Shown piece by piece: positions 34,567 through 44,258 of a DNA stretch of 64,000 nt (positions are counted from its first letter, which is position 1; each line of letters starts with the position of its first letter). The DNA is taken from assembly GCF_001767295.1 (NCBI RefSeq), contig NZ_CP014944.1:2232001-2296000 (forward strand), in the 5' to 3' direction. The notes beneath the pieces were generated by a model that searched no databases, was not told the DNA's origin, and saw only the letters and a list, made by a program, of their open reading frames with translations. The translations under genes were made by a program, and so were the position numbers. This DNA is from Colwellia sp. PAMC 20917. Lineage in GTDB: Bacteria > Pseudomonadota > Gammaproteobacteria > Enterobacterales > Alteromonadaceae.

Positions 34567-34600
34567 AAAGCCGCTTGAACTTTGTATCAAGCGGCTTTTT
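34567..34600 (+). terminator. Strong intrinsic terminator after the receptor gene
   Basis: AAAGCCGCTTGA and TCAAGCGGCTTTTT with an eight-base loop and U-tract. Confidence 0.92.
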
Positions 34601-34659
34601 ATTGATAGAGTATCTCATCAGAGCAAGACCACTTGTTAACCTGCCTTGGAGCAAAATCG

Positions 34660-36669
34660 TTGAACAACAAAACTGTCCCCCCGATTGAAACACACTTAAA
34701 GTCGATTCAAACCTTAATTCAAACGGCAAAATTTAACGAAGCGATTTCACAAAGTAAAGCACTGCAACAACAAGTTACCGAACAGCAAGACCACATTGAA
34801 TTATGGTATTTAATGGCTATCGCCCAGCGCTATAGCAAAGAATTTACCCAAGCACTCACCAGTATTAGCGCGTTACTTAAACTTGATGCCCTGCACAGCC
34901 GAGCAAATCAAGAACAAGGTTATACGCACTTGGCCTTAAACAAGGTTAAGCAAGCTAAATTATCCTTTGAAAAAGCCGTGCAACTTAATCCAAGTTTAGT
35001 GGGTAGTTGGCATGAGCTGATTCAACTTTATCGACAAGACGGCCAACAAGAACACGTGCAAAAGGCTGCTAATCATCTTGAAAAATTGAAAAAACTACCA
35101 CCGGCTTTACTGGCGGTTACCGAATTAATGTATGAAGGGAAATTATTAAAGGCTGAGCAAATTTGTCGACATTTTTTACAGAATAACAAACGTCATGTCG
35201 ATGGCATGTGTCTACTTGCTGAAATAGGTATGGAGCTAAAAGTTTATGACGATGCTGAATTTTTACTGGCTAGCGCCCTTGAATTAGCCCCTGATCATAT
35301 TCATGCACGCTCTCAATATCTAAACCTTCTTATCCGTTTAGGAAAATATAAAGCCGCAGAGCAGCAGGTTGAAATATTACTACTGACACAACCAGACAAT
35401 CTTAGCTATAAGATAGCCAAAGCCAATACATTGACCGGCTTAGGTAAAATAGAACAAGCTATTACTTTGTTTGAGCAAGCCATCAGACAAGATAACAAGA
35501 TCCCCGGTTTCTATTTACAACTTGGTCATGCGCTAAAAGCTCAAGGCGATATCAAAAAAGCGGTTGCTGCTTACCAAAAAGCTTATCAATTAAACCCCAG
35601 CTACGGTGATGCATTTTGGAGTTTAGCCAATACGAAAACCTACCGCTTTAGTGATGAAGAAATCACCAAAATGCAACACCAGCGCACGGATGAGAATTTG
35701 GCGATAACCGACAAAGTGCAATTACATTTTGCTACCGGTAAAGCCTTTGAAGACAGAGAAGACTATCAGCAAGCCTTTGAAGCTTATCAGCAAGGTAATG
35801 AATTACAGCATGCTAGCAATGGCTTTGACATTAATAAAATAGAACAACAAGTCGCTGAACAAATAAAATACTGTACTCGCGAGTTATTTGAAGTTCGTCG
35901 CAATTTAGGCCTTAACTCACCTGATCCTATTTTTATTGTTGGTTTGCCCCGTGCAGGTTCAACCCTGCTTGAACAAATACTGGCTTCACACAGCCAAGTT
36001 GATGGGACTATGGAACTGCACAATATTTTAGGCTTAGCGTCGAGGTTACGTGGGCGCGAGAATAATAAAAATGATCAGGAAAGTCATAAAGAAAGCCAAT
36101 ACCCCAAAAATTTAGCTGAAATTAATCCGACATATTTTAAACGCTTCGGTCAACAGTTTATTGATGAAACACGTGTCTATCGTGAACAGGCACCACTTTT
36201 TATTGATAAAATGCCTAACAACTTTTTACACATAGGTTTGATTAAATTAATACTGCCAAACGCGAAAATTATTGACGCAAGACGCCAACCAATGGCTTGT
36301 TGCTTTAGTGGTTTTAAGCAATTATTTGCCGAAGGACAAGATTTTAGTTACCGCCTTGAAGACATTGGTCGTTACTACCAGGCTTATCTGAAATTAATGG
36401 CTCATTGGCAGCAAGTACTGCCAGGATTTGTTTTAACGGTTAATCACGAAGATGTTGTTGATGACTTAGAAAAGCAGGTCAGAAGAATACTTGATTTTTG
36501 TGGCTTAAGCTTTGAACAATCGTGTGTTGATTTTCATAAAACCAAACGCACCATTAAAACCCCAAGCTCTGAGCAAGTCCGTCAGCCAATTTACAAAAGT
36601 GCTACCGAGCAATGGCGTCACTTTGAACCTTACTTAGCGCCATTAAAAAAAGTATTAAACATCGAATAA
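34660..36669 (+). CDS. TPR-repeat sulfotransferase
   Basis: About 669 residues. The first 400 hold about nine TPR units (AKLSFEKAVQLNPSLVGSWH, AVAAYQKAYQLNPSYGDAFW). The C-terminal 250 are a Sulfotransfer_3-like domain with the PAPS-binding loop FIVGLPRAGSTLLEQ and the 3'-phosphate region near MPNNFLHIGLIKLILPNAKI. Start: TTG 34660 has GGAG eight bases upstream; the frame also extends to TTG 34633. No signal peptide. Resembles the protein-tyrosine-sulfotransferase-like class; the acceptor is unknown. It lies behind a TonB receptor, separated by a terminator. Confidence 0.88.
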   Translation: MNNKTVPPIETHLKSIQTLIQTAKFNEAISQSKALQQQVTEQQDHIELWYLMAIAQRYSKEFTQALTSISALLKLDALHSRANQEQGYTHLALNKVKQAKLSFEKAVQLNPSLVGSWHELIQLYRQDGQQEHVQKAANHLEKLKKLPPALLAVTELMYEGKLLKAEQICRHFLQNNKRHVDGMCLLAEIGMELKVYDDAEFLLASALELAPDHIHARSQYLNLLIRLGKYKAAEQQVEILLLTQPDNLSYKIAKANTLTGLGKIEQAITLFEQAIRQDNKIPGFYLQLGHALKAQGDIKKAVAAYQKAYQLNPSYGDAFWSLANTKTYRFSDEEITKMQHQRTDENLAITDKVQLHFATGKAFEDREDYQQAFEAYQQGNELQHASNGFDINKIEQQVAEQIKYCTRELFEVRRNLGLNSPDPIFIVGLPRAGSTLLEQILASHSQVDGTMELHNILGLASRLRGRENNKNDQESHKESQYPKNLAEINPTYFKRFGQQFIDETRVYREQAPLFIDKMPNNFLHIGLIKLILPNAKIIDARRQPMACCFSGFKQLFAEGQDFSYRLEDIGRYYQAYLKLMAHWQQVLPGFVLTVNHEDVVDDLEKQVRRILDFCGLSFEQSCVDFHKTKRTIKTPSSEQVRQPIYKSATEQWRHFEPYLAPLKKVLNIE

Positions 36670-36787
36670 CCTGTTGTTATTAAGAGATTAGTAAATATTT
36701 AAAACCATTATACAAACTGTTATAGTGAACAAATAAACAGCGAAATAACACCTTCGCTAAAAAAGGATTTTGTGAGAACAAGCTAAA

Positions 36788-37825
36788 ATGAACCACTTTG
36801 ATAACGAAAAATTTCATCAACCTCATGTCATTTCATTATTTGCATTAGTGGGTATGTCGATAACGGCTGTTATGGGGATTGTTGGTCTTTTTAACAAAAA
36901 TTTTGTTTTAGCGATATCGTTATTCATCGCCAGCTTTATTTATTTCATCGGTTATTACGCCTACAAAAAATTTAACAATGTTAAATTAAGCTCCGCAATT
37001 ATTCTATATTCTTTATATATATTAATGTTTTATCTTATATATACTGGTGGCGTTGAGAATACAGGTCCATTATGGGTGTTTATTGTTGCTCCTGTTTCAG
37101 TATTTGTTCATGGCCTAAAACGTGGCCTGATAGATCTGATGTTCTTTGTAATAATATCTATCGGGATCATGAGTATACCAGCGGAAATTATTTCTCATGC
37201 TGCCTACAGTACTGAATTTAAATTACGCTTGTTATACTCTTTTTTAACCGTGACTTTTCTTTCTGCTCTATATGAATATTCAAGAGATCAATCTTATCAG
37301 CACACCTTAAAATTAAGTGAAAAATATCAACGCTTGGCGCATTTAGATCCCCTAACCCAATTATCTAATCGCCGTGCTGCGCTTACTCTTTTAAAACGAG
37401 AACAAGCACGTGTCATTCGAAGTAAAGAATCTTTATCTATTATTTTATGTGACATTGACCACTTTAAAAAAATTAATGATAAGTACGGTCATAATGCGGG
37501 TGATGCAGTATTAATTGAGTTAGCAAAAATATTTACCAATGGTATGAGGGAGCAAGATTGTATTGCTCGTTGGGGTGGAGAAGAGTTTTTATTTATTTTA
37601 CCGCAAACCCAAGCTGAAAGTGCCCATGTTTTAGCAGAAAAAATCCAAGAAAAACTCCAACACCATATCGTTCATTATGAAGGCCATGATATTAATGTCA
37701 GGATGAGTATGGGCATTGAGCAATTCAAAGACAACCAAACCATTGATGAAATGATAAATTGTGCCGATAAGCAGCTTTACCAAGCGAAAAATGCTGGCAG
37801 AAATCAAATTTTTCCAAAATTTTAA
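36788..37825 (+). CDS. Membrane diguanylate cyclase
   Basis: 345 residues: five to six membrane spans in 20-165, then a GGDEF domain from about 185. The active site reads RWGGEEFLF (GGEEF form, about residue 263), with DHFKKINDKYGHNAGD upstream, so it should make cyclic di-GMP from two GTP. No RxxD inhibition site was identified before GGEEF. The membrane part is not a recognised sensor domain. It is transcribed alone, toward the kinase gene on the other strand. Confidence 0.92.
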   Translation: MNHFDNEKFHQPHVISLFALVGMSITAVMGIVGLFNKNFVLAISLFIASFIYFIGYYAYKKFNNVKLSSAIILYSLYILMFYLIYTGGVENTGPLWVFIVAPVSVFVHGLKRGLIDLMFFVIISIGIMSIPAEIISHAAYSTEFKLRLLYSFLTVTFLSALYEYSRDQSYQHTLKLSEKYQRLAHLDPLTQLSNRRAALTLLKREQARVIRSKESLSIILCDIDHFKKINDKYGHNAGDAVLIELAKIFTNGMREQDCIARWGGEEFLFILPQTQAESAHVLAEKIQEKLQHHIVHYEGHDINVRMSMGIEQFKDNQTIDEMINCADKQLYQAKNAGRNQIFPKF

Positions 37826-37900
37826 ATTTACTATCTTATCGCAAGGTAATCAAAGGATTATAGCGCCAGATCAGCATAGCTTAAAGTCGGAATATGCCCA

Positions 37901-40306
37901 TCATACAATGTATTTAGTACAAGCCTCGTAAAGCTCTTGTAGTTGTACAGGTTTGCTTAGCACGCGGTCAAAGCCTATCTCTTTATATAACTCAACATCT
38001 TCACTCATAACATTTGCCGTTATCGCAACAATTGGAATATTAGAGCTTGCTCTAATAATTTTACAGGCTTCAACGCCATCCATTACCGGCATTTGAATAT
38101 CCATAAAGATAACCTTAGGATGATGAGTTTTAAACAGTTCAATACATTCAGCGCCATTTTTCGCCATTAATATATTGGCACTGGTTGGCGCCATTAACTT
38201 ATTAAATATGGTGCGATTAATGGCCGTATCCTCAGCAAGTAGAATAGTGATGTTATTTAATTGCGGTGTCGCCAAAAGTGCTTTTTCTTTCAATATTTTC
38301 TGTTTATTCGTTCGAGTCAAAGGTAAAGAAATAACGAAGCAACTCCCTTCACCTAGCTTGCTTTGCACCTCTATATTACCCCCCATCATTTTAGCTAAAT
38401 TCAAAGCGATATTAACACCTAAACCTGTGCCACCATATTTTCTGGTCGTCGACTTATCTGCTTGTTCAAAACGGTCAAAAATACTGTTCAATGCATATTC
38501 AGACATGCCTATGCCTGTGTCGATCACCTTAATAACGACTTCTTGTGAGCCACTAATATTAATATTTACACTGCCATGATGAGTAAACTTAAGTGCATTA
38601 GAGATAATATTAATCAAGACCTGTTTTACTCTCGTTACATCACCTAGCCAATATTGATGAAAATGATCATCATAATTCAATGCTAATGTGATTGAATTTT
38701 CGACCGCTATGGGTTTAAATTCATTATAAAGATTGTTGAGCAGTTCCTTTAAATCAAAAGAATTGGCCTCAAATTCTATTTTGCCGGCCTCAATTTTAGA
38801 AAAATCCAAAATATCATTCAAAATGGTTAACAAGCTTTTACAAGATGACAATCCGGTTAAAATAATTTCATGCGACTCTTCATTATCGACAGAGTTTTGT
38901 AAAATCTGCAGCGAGCCAAAGATACCGTTCATTGGAGTACGTATTTCGTGACTCATGTTTGCTAGAAACTGTGATTTATAATTACTTACCCTTTCTAATT
39001 CTGACGCTTTTTGTTCAATTTCTTGATATGAACGTTCAAGTTCCAAGGTACGTTTTTTTACTTGAAACTCCAAATATTGTTGATTATCAAGCTGAGTAAA
39101 AATTAGCACCAAAAGTTGAGTCAAGGTTTCTATATATGAGTGATCAGCCAAAGATAGTGGAGTTTCTTTTAATAAGCCTAGAGTGATAACACCCAATACT
39201 TGGTTTTTTGACATAAAGGGGACAACAAGCTCAGACGACATCTCATTTTTCACCATAAAGGCCTTTGCTGCTAACGCTTGATATTTTACAGGCAGTTGAT
39301 CAGTGGTATCTTCACTACATTTAATAAAATGAAGTAATGAATGGCCTTTTACCACTTCAGCGCTTAATTGATAATTTACATGAGTAAATTCATTGGCACT
39401 TTTAGTGATCCGATTCAAATAAGTAATTGTTAACTGACTAGATTGCAAGGTGTCGACACCTTTATGTAAGAACTGTACATACTGCTTAAATAACGCTTCT
39501 TTGTCATTTACCTGCATCATTTCTTGGGCACTTAACAGTAATTGTTCCAGATAATTATTTGCATGATTAAGTGCAAAGGCACTTGCTTTGATCTCTTGAA
39601 GGGAACCGTTAAGGCGTAAAGCCATATGATTAAAACTATCGGCAAGTACATGTAATTCATTTCGTTTAGGAGAGTCTATTTTTAACTTAAAGTCATCTAA
39701 ATCATCAACATTTAATTTTTCTACGGCATGGCTAAATTCTTCAATGGGTTTAATTAACATGGGTCTTACTAACCAAAGAAATATCCCCCAAAGCGCCAGT
39801 GTTTTAATAATTGAGTTAATAATTATTAGCGTAAAGCCGGTACTTAACTTACTCAGTATGACATCTCTATCTGAATAGAATACACCAACACCCACCAATG
39901 AATTTTCATCTTCACGACGATATTCAATATCAAAATAATGATCGATTAAAAAATCAACCGCAATGATTTCGTTAGCGGCAAGATGAACATCACTTTTTCG
40001 TTGAGCAATAATATTATTATTTGTATCAAATATTTGCACCGATGTTATCGAAGGCAGTTTAATAACGCCATCGATTATGGTATTTATGCGGTCTTCGTCA
40101 AGATCCCACAGAGCATCAGATAAAGGCTTTTCGTAAGTCGATTGATAAAGCGCGAGATCATTTTTAATCATTTGTTTTACATTAAAATATTCTATTGTCA
40201 TATGCGTCAAAGTGACAAGAATCGCGACAATAATATAAATAGAAAAAACACCACGCAGTAGAGTAAAACCAATGGAATTATTAATTGAAATTTTATTTTT
40301 TTTCAC
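37901..40306 (-). CDS. Hybrid histidine kinase partnered with a binding protein
   Basis: 801 residues. Span 1 (about 13-34), a periplasmic region of about 125 residues, span 2 (about 160-185), HAMP, a GAF-like region (about 250-400) and a coiled coil. HisKA carries NMSHEIRTPMNG (His 453), HATPase carries NIISNALKFTHHG, DTGIGMS and GGTGLGVN, and the receiver has FMDIQMPVMDG (Asp 736) and LSKPVQ. No Hpt domain. GTG start with AGG upstream, five bases after the stop of the OpuAC-like binding protein gene. The tight pair suggests that the binding protein delivers the signal to the periplasmic domain, as TorT does for TorS. Confidence 0.9.
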   Translation of the reverse strand: MKKNKISINNSIGFTLLRGVFSIYIIVAILVTLTHMTIEYFNVKQMIKNDLALYQSTYEKPLSDALWDLDEDRINTIIDGVIKLPSITSVQIFDTNNNIIAQRKSDVHLAANEIIAVDFLIDHYFDIEYRREDENSLVGVGVFYSDRDVILSKLSTGFTLIIINSIIKTLALWGIFLWLVRPMLIKPIEEFSHAVEKLNVDDLDDFKLKIDSPKRNELHVLADSFNHMALRLNGSLQEIKASAFALNHANNYLEQLLLSAQEMMQVNDKEALFKQYVQFLHKGVDTLQSSQLTITYLNRITKSANEFTHVNYQLSAEVVKGHSLLHFIKCSEDTTDQLPVKYQALAAKAFMVKNEMSSELVVPFMSKNQVLGVITLGLLKETPLSLADHSYIETLTQLLVLIFTQLDNQQYLEFQVKKRTLELERSYQEIEQKASELERVSNYKSQFLANMSHEIRTPMNGIFGSLQILQNSVDNEESHEIILTGLSSCKSLLTILNDILDFSKIEAGKIEFEANSFDLKELLNNLYNEFKPIAVENSITLALNYDDHFHQYWLGDVTRVKQVLINIISNALKFTHHGSVNINISGSQEVVIKVIDTGIGMSEYALNSIFDRFEQADKSTTRKYGGTGLGVNIALNLAKMMGGNIEVQSKLGEGSCFVISLPLTRTNKQKILKEKALLATPQLNNITILLAEDTAINRTIFNKLMAPTSANILMAKNGAECIELFKTHHPKVIFMDIQMPVMDGVEACKIIRASSNIPIVAITANVMSEDVELYKEIGFDRVLSKPVQLQELYEACTKYIV

Positions 40307-40311
40307 TCGAG

Positions 40312-41295
40312 TTAACCTGTTTTTTTATTTGTTATTTGGCACGACGGTGAAATCCAAGACTGCCAAAGCTGTTGATTGTCTGCCAGCCATTGTGTTGCCG
40401 CTTGTTGATAGGTCGATTTGTTTACATCTACTTCGTACGCCAACTTAGCTAACATTGCGTTGCTAAAGTTAATTTTAGTGAGTGTTTCAAATGCGCACGG
40501 CCATTTTATTGGCATTTCATGCCAAGCGACTTTTTTTAACCAACCATCGGTAGGATTTCCGCAATCGTGCAAAAAATTCTTATTTTCGCCCCATTCAGGT
40601 TTTGTTTCACAGTCAGGATGGTAACGTGGAAACTCAACAAATTGACCTTTATATTTTGCTTCAATCCAATTAGGTGTCCAATTAAATAACACTATGGGTT
40701 GCTTATTGCGTATCGCTTTATCGAGTACTTCCCAAAGCTCATCACTATTGTTAGCAGTAACTACTTTAAAATTAAGGTCTAGTGCTCTTATTTTCGCCCC
40801 ATCGGGTTTCTCCCAAGGTCCTCCAAGGTAGCGTCCCCTCGGTGAGGTTTCTTTAGTTTCAAATAAGTGCGCACAACTATTTAGCGCCCGCCAAGAGGGT
40901 AAACCCGGACAGAGGTCTAGCACATAATCAGGGAACCACCATTCTTCACGCGTTGTCGCATCATGAGAACCTGCATCGATAATGCCACCTTCATCTATCA
41001 TGCGGGTATACATTTTCTCCATGGTGCCTTGCCACACTTCCATTTGTACATGCGCTAAACCACGTTGCAGTGCCCCCCATTGAGCACCTGTGGTTTTTTT
41101 TGAAAAAATAACAGAGTAGCCCATGCCCTCAAATAATTCGCCTGCAATATGAGATAAAACCAACTGACTTGTCCAATCGTTTAAGACAATTTTTATCGGT
41201 TCGTCATTACGAAGGGTCTGCGCTTGTGAGGAAGTAAACGTCAGTAGGTTAAAAATAATAAATAACAACAGTATGAATTTTTTCTTGCAATACAT
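40312..41295 (-). CDS. Glycine-betaine-type (OpuAC) periplasmic binding protein
   Basis: 327 residues: a signal peptide (MYCKKKFILLLFIIFNLLTF, cut near SQA), then an OpuAC fold with IKIVLNDWTSQLVLSHIAGE and aromatic residues (VEVWQGTM, FNWTPNW) fit for a quaternary-amine box. The longest frame begins 13 codons earlier inside a CAAAA repeat; ATG 41295 has AGGG five bases upstream and is preferred. No ABC permease or ATPase is adjacent; the next gene is a hybrid kinase, so it probably serves sensing, not uptake. Ligand: betaine, choline, carnitine or TMAO-like compounds. Confidence 0.88.
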   Translation of the reverse strand: MYCKKKFILLLFIIFNLLTFTSSQAQTLRNDEPIKIVLNDWTSQLVLSHIAGELFEGMGYSVIFSKKTTGAQWGALQRGLAHVQMEVWQGTMEKMYTRMIDEGGIIDAGSHDATTREEWWFPDYVLDLCPGLPSWRALNSCAHLFETKETSPRGRYLGGPWEKPDGAKIRALDLNFKVVTANNSDELWEVLDKAIRNKQPIVLFNWTPNWIEAKYKGQFVEFPRYHPDCETKPEWGENKNFLHDCGNPTDGWLKKVAWHEMPIKWPCAFETLTKINFSNAMLAKLAYEVDVNKSTYQQAATQWLADNQQLWQSWISPSCQITNKKTG

Positions 41296-41308
41296 GTGAG
41301 CCCTAGAG

Positions 41309-41331
41309 TTTTGTTTTGTTTTGTTTTGTTT
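41309..41331 (+). repeat. TTTTG simple-sequence repeat in the 5' leader of the binding protein gene
   Basis: Four TTTTG units plus TTT, ending 14 bases before the ATG on the minus strand and directly upstream of its Shine-Dalgarno sequence. Five-base units can change number by slippage; they lie outside the preferred coding frame but inside the longer alternative one. The rest of 41332-41521 is the divergent promoter region. Confidence 0.75.
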
Positions 41332-41521
41332 CAATATTGCATTAACTATAGACAGGTTTTCGATAAATTATAGGTAATAATTATGTGAAAACCTTACTTT
41401 TAGCACTGATAACAACACAATCGGTCTTTGGTCGTAGATATTTGATTGTTTACCGATTTTACTTTTGTGTAATAGGCCATATCAGGCTAATCTAGGATCA
41501 CACAAAAATAGGATAGTACTT

Positions 41522-41989
41522 ATGAAACAGTCGATGATAATCAACGGAAAAGCCCATGAAATTACGGTAGATGGTGATATGCCACTTTTATGGTTTCTTC
41601 GAGACAACTTGGAGTTCACTGGCACCAAATTCGGCTGTGGTAGTGGTTTGTGTGGTGCTTGTACCGTTCACGTTGATGGCCAAGCCATACGTTCATGTAT
41701 TACTCCCGTAAGTACCTTGGTTGATAAAAAAATCACCACCATTGAAGGACTATCCGAAAAGGGTGACCATCCGTTACAAAAAGCTTGGTTAAATAATAAT
41801 GTTCCCCAATGTGGATATTGTCAGGCCGGACAAATTATGAATGCGGCGAGCTTGTTAGCGGTTAATGCTTCCCCCACTGATGCTGAAATTGATACGGCAA
41901 TGCAAGGTAACATTTGTCGTTGCGGTACCTACCAACGCATTAAAAAAGCCATCGTTGAAGCTGCTGACACGTTAAGTAAGGAGGTTTAG
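41522..41989 (+). CDS. Isoquinoline 1-oxidoreductase-like small subunit, 2Fe-2S protein
   Basis: 155 residues with a plant-type ferredoxin cluster ([14 protein letters not shown]; Cys 39, 44, 47, with another Cys near 59) and a second 2Fe-2S helical domain ([23 protein letters not shown]). It passes electrons from the molybdenum subunit encoded one base downstream. AGGAT lies eight bases before ATG 41522, preferred to the frame start at 41465. Family of IorA; the substrate may be an N-heterocycle or an aldehyde. Confidence 0.92.
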   Translation: MKQSMIINGKAHEITVDGDMPLLWFLRDNLEFTGTKFGCGSGLCGACTVHVDGQAIRSCITPVSTLVDKKITTIEGLSEKGDHPLQKAWLNNNVPQCGYCQAGQIMNAASLLAVNASPTDAEIDTAMQGNICRCGTYQRIKKAIVEAADTLSKEV

Positions 41990-41990
41990 T

Positions 41991-44168
41991 ATGACCATTT
42001 CAAACGTAAGCCGTCGTAATTTTTTAAAAACAGCCGGTTTAGCCACCGGTGGTTTAGTGATAAGTGTTGCTTTACCGATGAATGCCTTAGCAGAAAAGGG
42101 CATTATCAAAGACAGTGGTGGTGAACTTAACGCTTTTATTCACCTGGCTGAAAATGGCGATACTATTATCTATTGTGGCCGCTGCGAAATGGGCCAAGGA
42201 ATTAGTACAGCCCTGCCTTCTGCTGTCGCTGATGAAATGGAAGCTGATTGGCAGCGTGTTACGGTAAAACAAGGTGACGCCGACGAAAAATATGGTCCGC
42301 AAGCAACAGGTGGCTCAGCGAGTATCCGCGTAATGTACCAGCCTATGCGTGAAGCTGGGGCGACAGCAAAAGCAATGTTAATTGCCGCAGCGGCAAAAGT
42401 GTGGAAAACCTCTCCTGAAAACTGCTTTGCCCAAGCACATTTTGTTATTAATAAAACCAATCAACAAAAACTCGCTTATGGTGAATTAGCAAGTATTGCC
42501 GCCAATATGCCAATACCTGAAAAACCTGTGCTTAAAAAGAAAAGTGACTTTAATTACATAGGTAAAGAATTACCTCGTCATGATCAGGCAGCAGTGGTGG
42601 TCGGTAAACGTATTTATGGTGTCGACACTAAACTACCCGGCTTAAAATATGCGGCCATGATCCATTGCCCTGTTTTAGGTGGCGCCTTGAAAAGCCTTGA
42701 GAAAACCGAGGCTTTAAAAATGAAAGGTGTTATTGACGTTATCGAAATTCCACGTTTTAATATCCCGTTTGGTTCTATTGGCGGTGTTGCCGTAGTAGCT
42801 GACAATAGCTGGACGGCACAACAAGCGGTGAAAAAGTTAAAAATAACTTGGGATTTAGGCGAAAATGCTATTTACGACACCAAAGAATATAAACAGCAAC
42901 TGGTTAAAAATGTTGAAAAACCAGCAACGTTAGCTGCTGAACGTGGTGATATTGAAAAAGCGTTTGGCGCAGCAAAACATAAGATGTCAGCCACTTATAC
43001 CGGAGGACATCTTTCACATGCACCGATGGAGCCTAATGCGAGTGTCGTATGGGTACAAAAAGACTCCTGTGAAGTATGGGCGTCAACACAAAGCCCTGCC
43101 GATATTCAAAAAGTATTAGGGCAATACTTAACACGCGAGCCAAAAGATATCGTGGTGCATGTAGCAATGGCCGGTGGTGCTTTTGGTCGTAAATTTAAGT
43201 GTGACTACGTTCATGAAGCCGCTGTTATTTCAGAAAAGACTGGCGTGCCAATTCAGCTGACGTGGACCCGCGAAGAAGATATGCGTACGGGCTATTATCA
43301 CTCGATAAATGCCCAACATATTGAAGCATCTATGGACGACCAAGGAAACGTAACGGGTTGGTTACATCGCGCCGCCTTTCCGTCAATATCAACCTTATTT
43401 GACCCTTCGTTGGTTAGAACACCGGCGAATAGTTTAGAAGATATTACTAATCATTTATTTGGTATTGAGAATTGTCGTATCGAATCAGGTGATGCCAAAG
43501 CTCATACGCGTATTGGTTGGTACCGGGCAGTTTATGCTATTTTCTATGGCTTTGCTTTTAGTACCTTTGCCGACGAATTAGCGTACAAAGCAAATAAAGA
43601 TCCTTTGTCTTTTGTTAATCAAATTTTTGATAACAATAATAATAAAGAACAGCAAGCAAACGTCAAACGAGCTAAAGATATTCTCGCCATTGCTGCTGAG
43701 AAATCAGGCTGGGAGAACCGTAAATCACTACCAAAAGGACAAGCTATTGGTTTAGCGGTGCATTATAGTTTTCAAAGTTTTGTTGCCATGGCAGTACATG
43801 TTGAAGTCAACGGTGATGATATTAAAGTATTAAATGTAGACTGTGCGATAGATTGTGGCCAAGTACTTAACCTTGATGGCGCAACCGCGCAAATGGAAGG
43901 TGCCGTTGTTATGGGCATGTCATTAGCATTAAGCACTGAGATAACCTTTAGAGAAGGTGCTGTGGTTAATTCAAATTTTCATGATTACCCCGTGATGCGT
44001 ATTACCGATATGCCAAATGTTAGGGTTCATATTCCTGATTCAGATGAAAGCCCAACAGGATTAGGCGAACCCGGTGTTGCTCCTTTTGCACCCGCATTAA
44101 GCAATGCTGTCTTTGCCGCTTCAGGTAAGCGCTATAGAGATTTACCTTTTAAACCGATGTCAGTGTAA
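41991..44168 (+). CDS. Isoquinoline 1-oxidoreductase-like molybdenum subunit
   Basis: 725 residues. It begins with a twin-arginine signal (SRRNFLKTAGLATGGLV, Arg 8-9), so the folded complex is exported together with its small subunit. Domains of the xanthine dehydrogenase family follow, binding the molybdopterin cytosine dinucleotide cofactor (GGAFGRKFKCDYVHEA, GLGEPGVAPFAPALSNAVF near the end with the catalytic Glu). Located one base after the 2Fe-2S gene and before xdhC-like and mocA-like genes, a complete maturation set. The actual substrate is not decided; single-FAD-free IorAB-type enzymes usually pass electrons to cytochromes. Confidence 0.92.
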   Translation: MTISNVSRRNFLKTAGLATGGLVISVALPMNALAEKGIIKDSGGELNAFIHLAENGDTIIYCGRCEMGQGISTALPSAVADEMEADWQRVTVKQGDADEKYGPQATGGSASIRVMYQPMREAGATAKAMLIAAAAKVWKTSPENCFAQAHFVINKTNQQKLAYGELASIAANMPIPEKPVLKKKSDFNYIGKELPRHDQAAVVVGKRIYGVDTKLPGLKYAAMIHCPVLGGALKSLEKTEALKMKGVIDVIEIPRFNIPFGSIGGVAVVADNSWTAQQAVKKLKITWDLGENAIYDTKEYKQQLVKNVEKPATLAAERGDIEKAFGAAKHKMSATYTGGHLSHAPMEPNASVVWVQKDSCEVWASTQSPADIQKVLGQYLTREPKDIVVHVAMAGGAFGRKFKCDYVHEAAVISEKTGVPIQLTWTREEDMRTGYYHSINAQHIEASMDDQGNVTGWLHRAAFPSISTLFDPSLVRTPANSLEDITNHLFGIENCRIESGDAKAHTRIGWYRAVYAIFYGFAFSTFADELAYKANKDPLSFVNQIFDNNNNKEQQANVKRAKDILAIAAEKSGWENRKSLPKGQAIGLAVHYSFQSFVAMAVHVEVNGDDIKVLNVDCAIDCGQVLNLDGATAQMEGAVVMGMSLALSTEITFREGAVVNSNFHDYPVMRITDMPNVRVHIPDSDESPTGLGEPGVAPFAPALSNAVFAASGKRYRDLPFKPMSV

Positions 44169-44258
44169 GGATTAAATGAACGTTTTATTGTTAATTTTTT
44201 TATATTGTTGTAGCAATTTCGAGCAACAACACGTATTGCTCAGCAAGGACTTTTTCCT

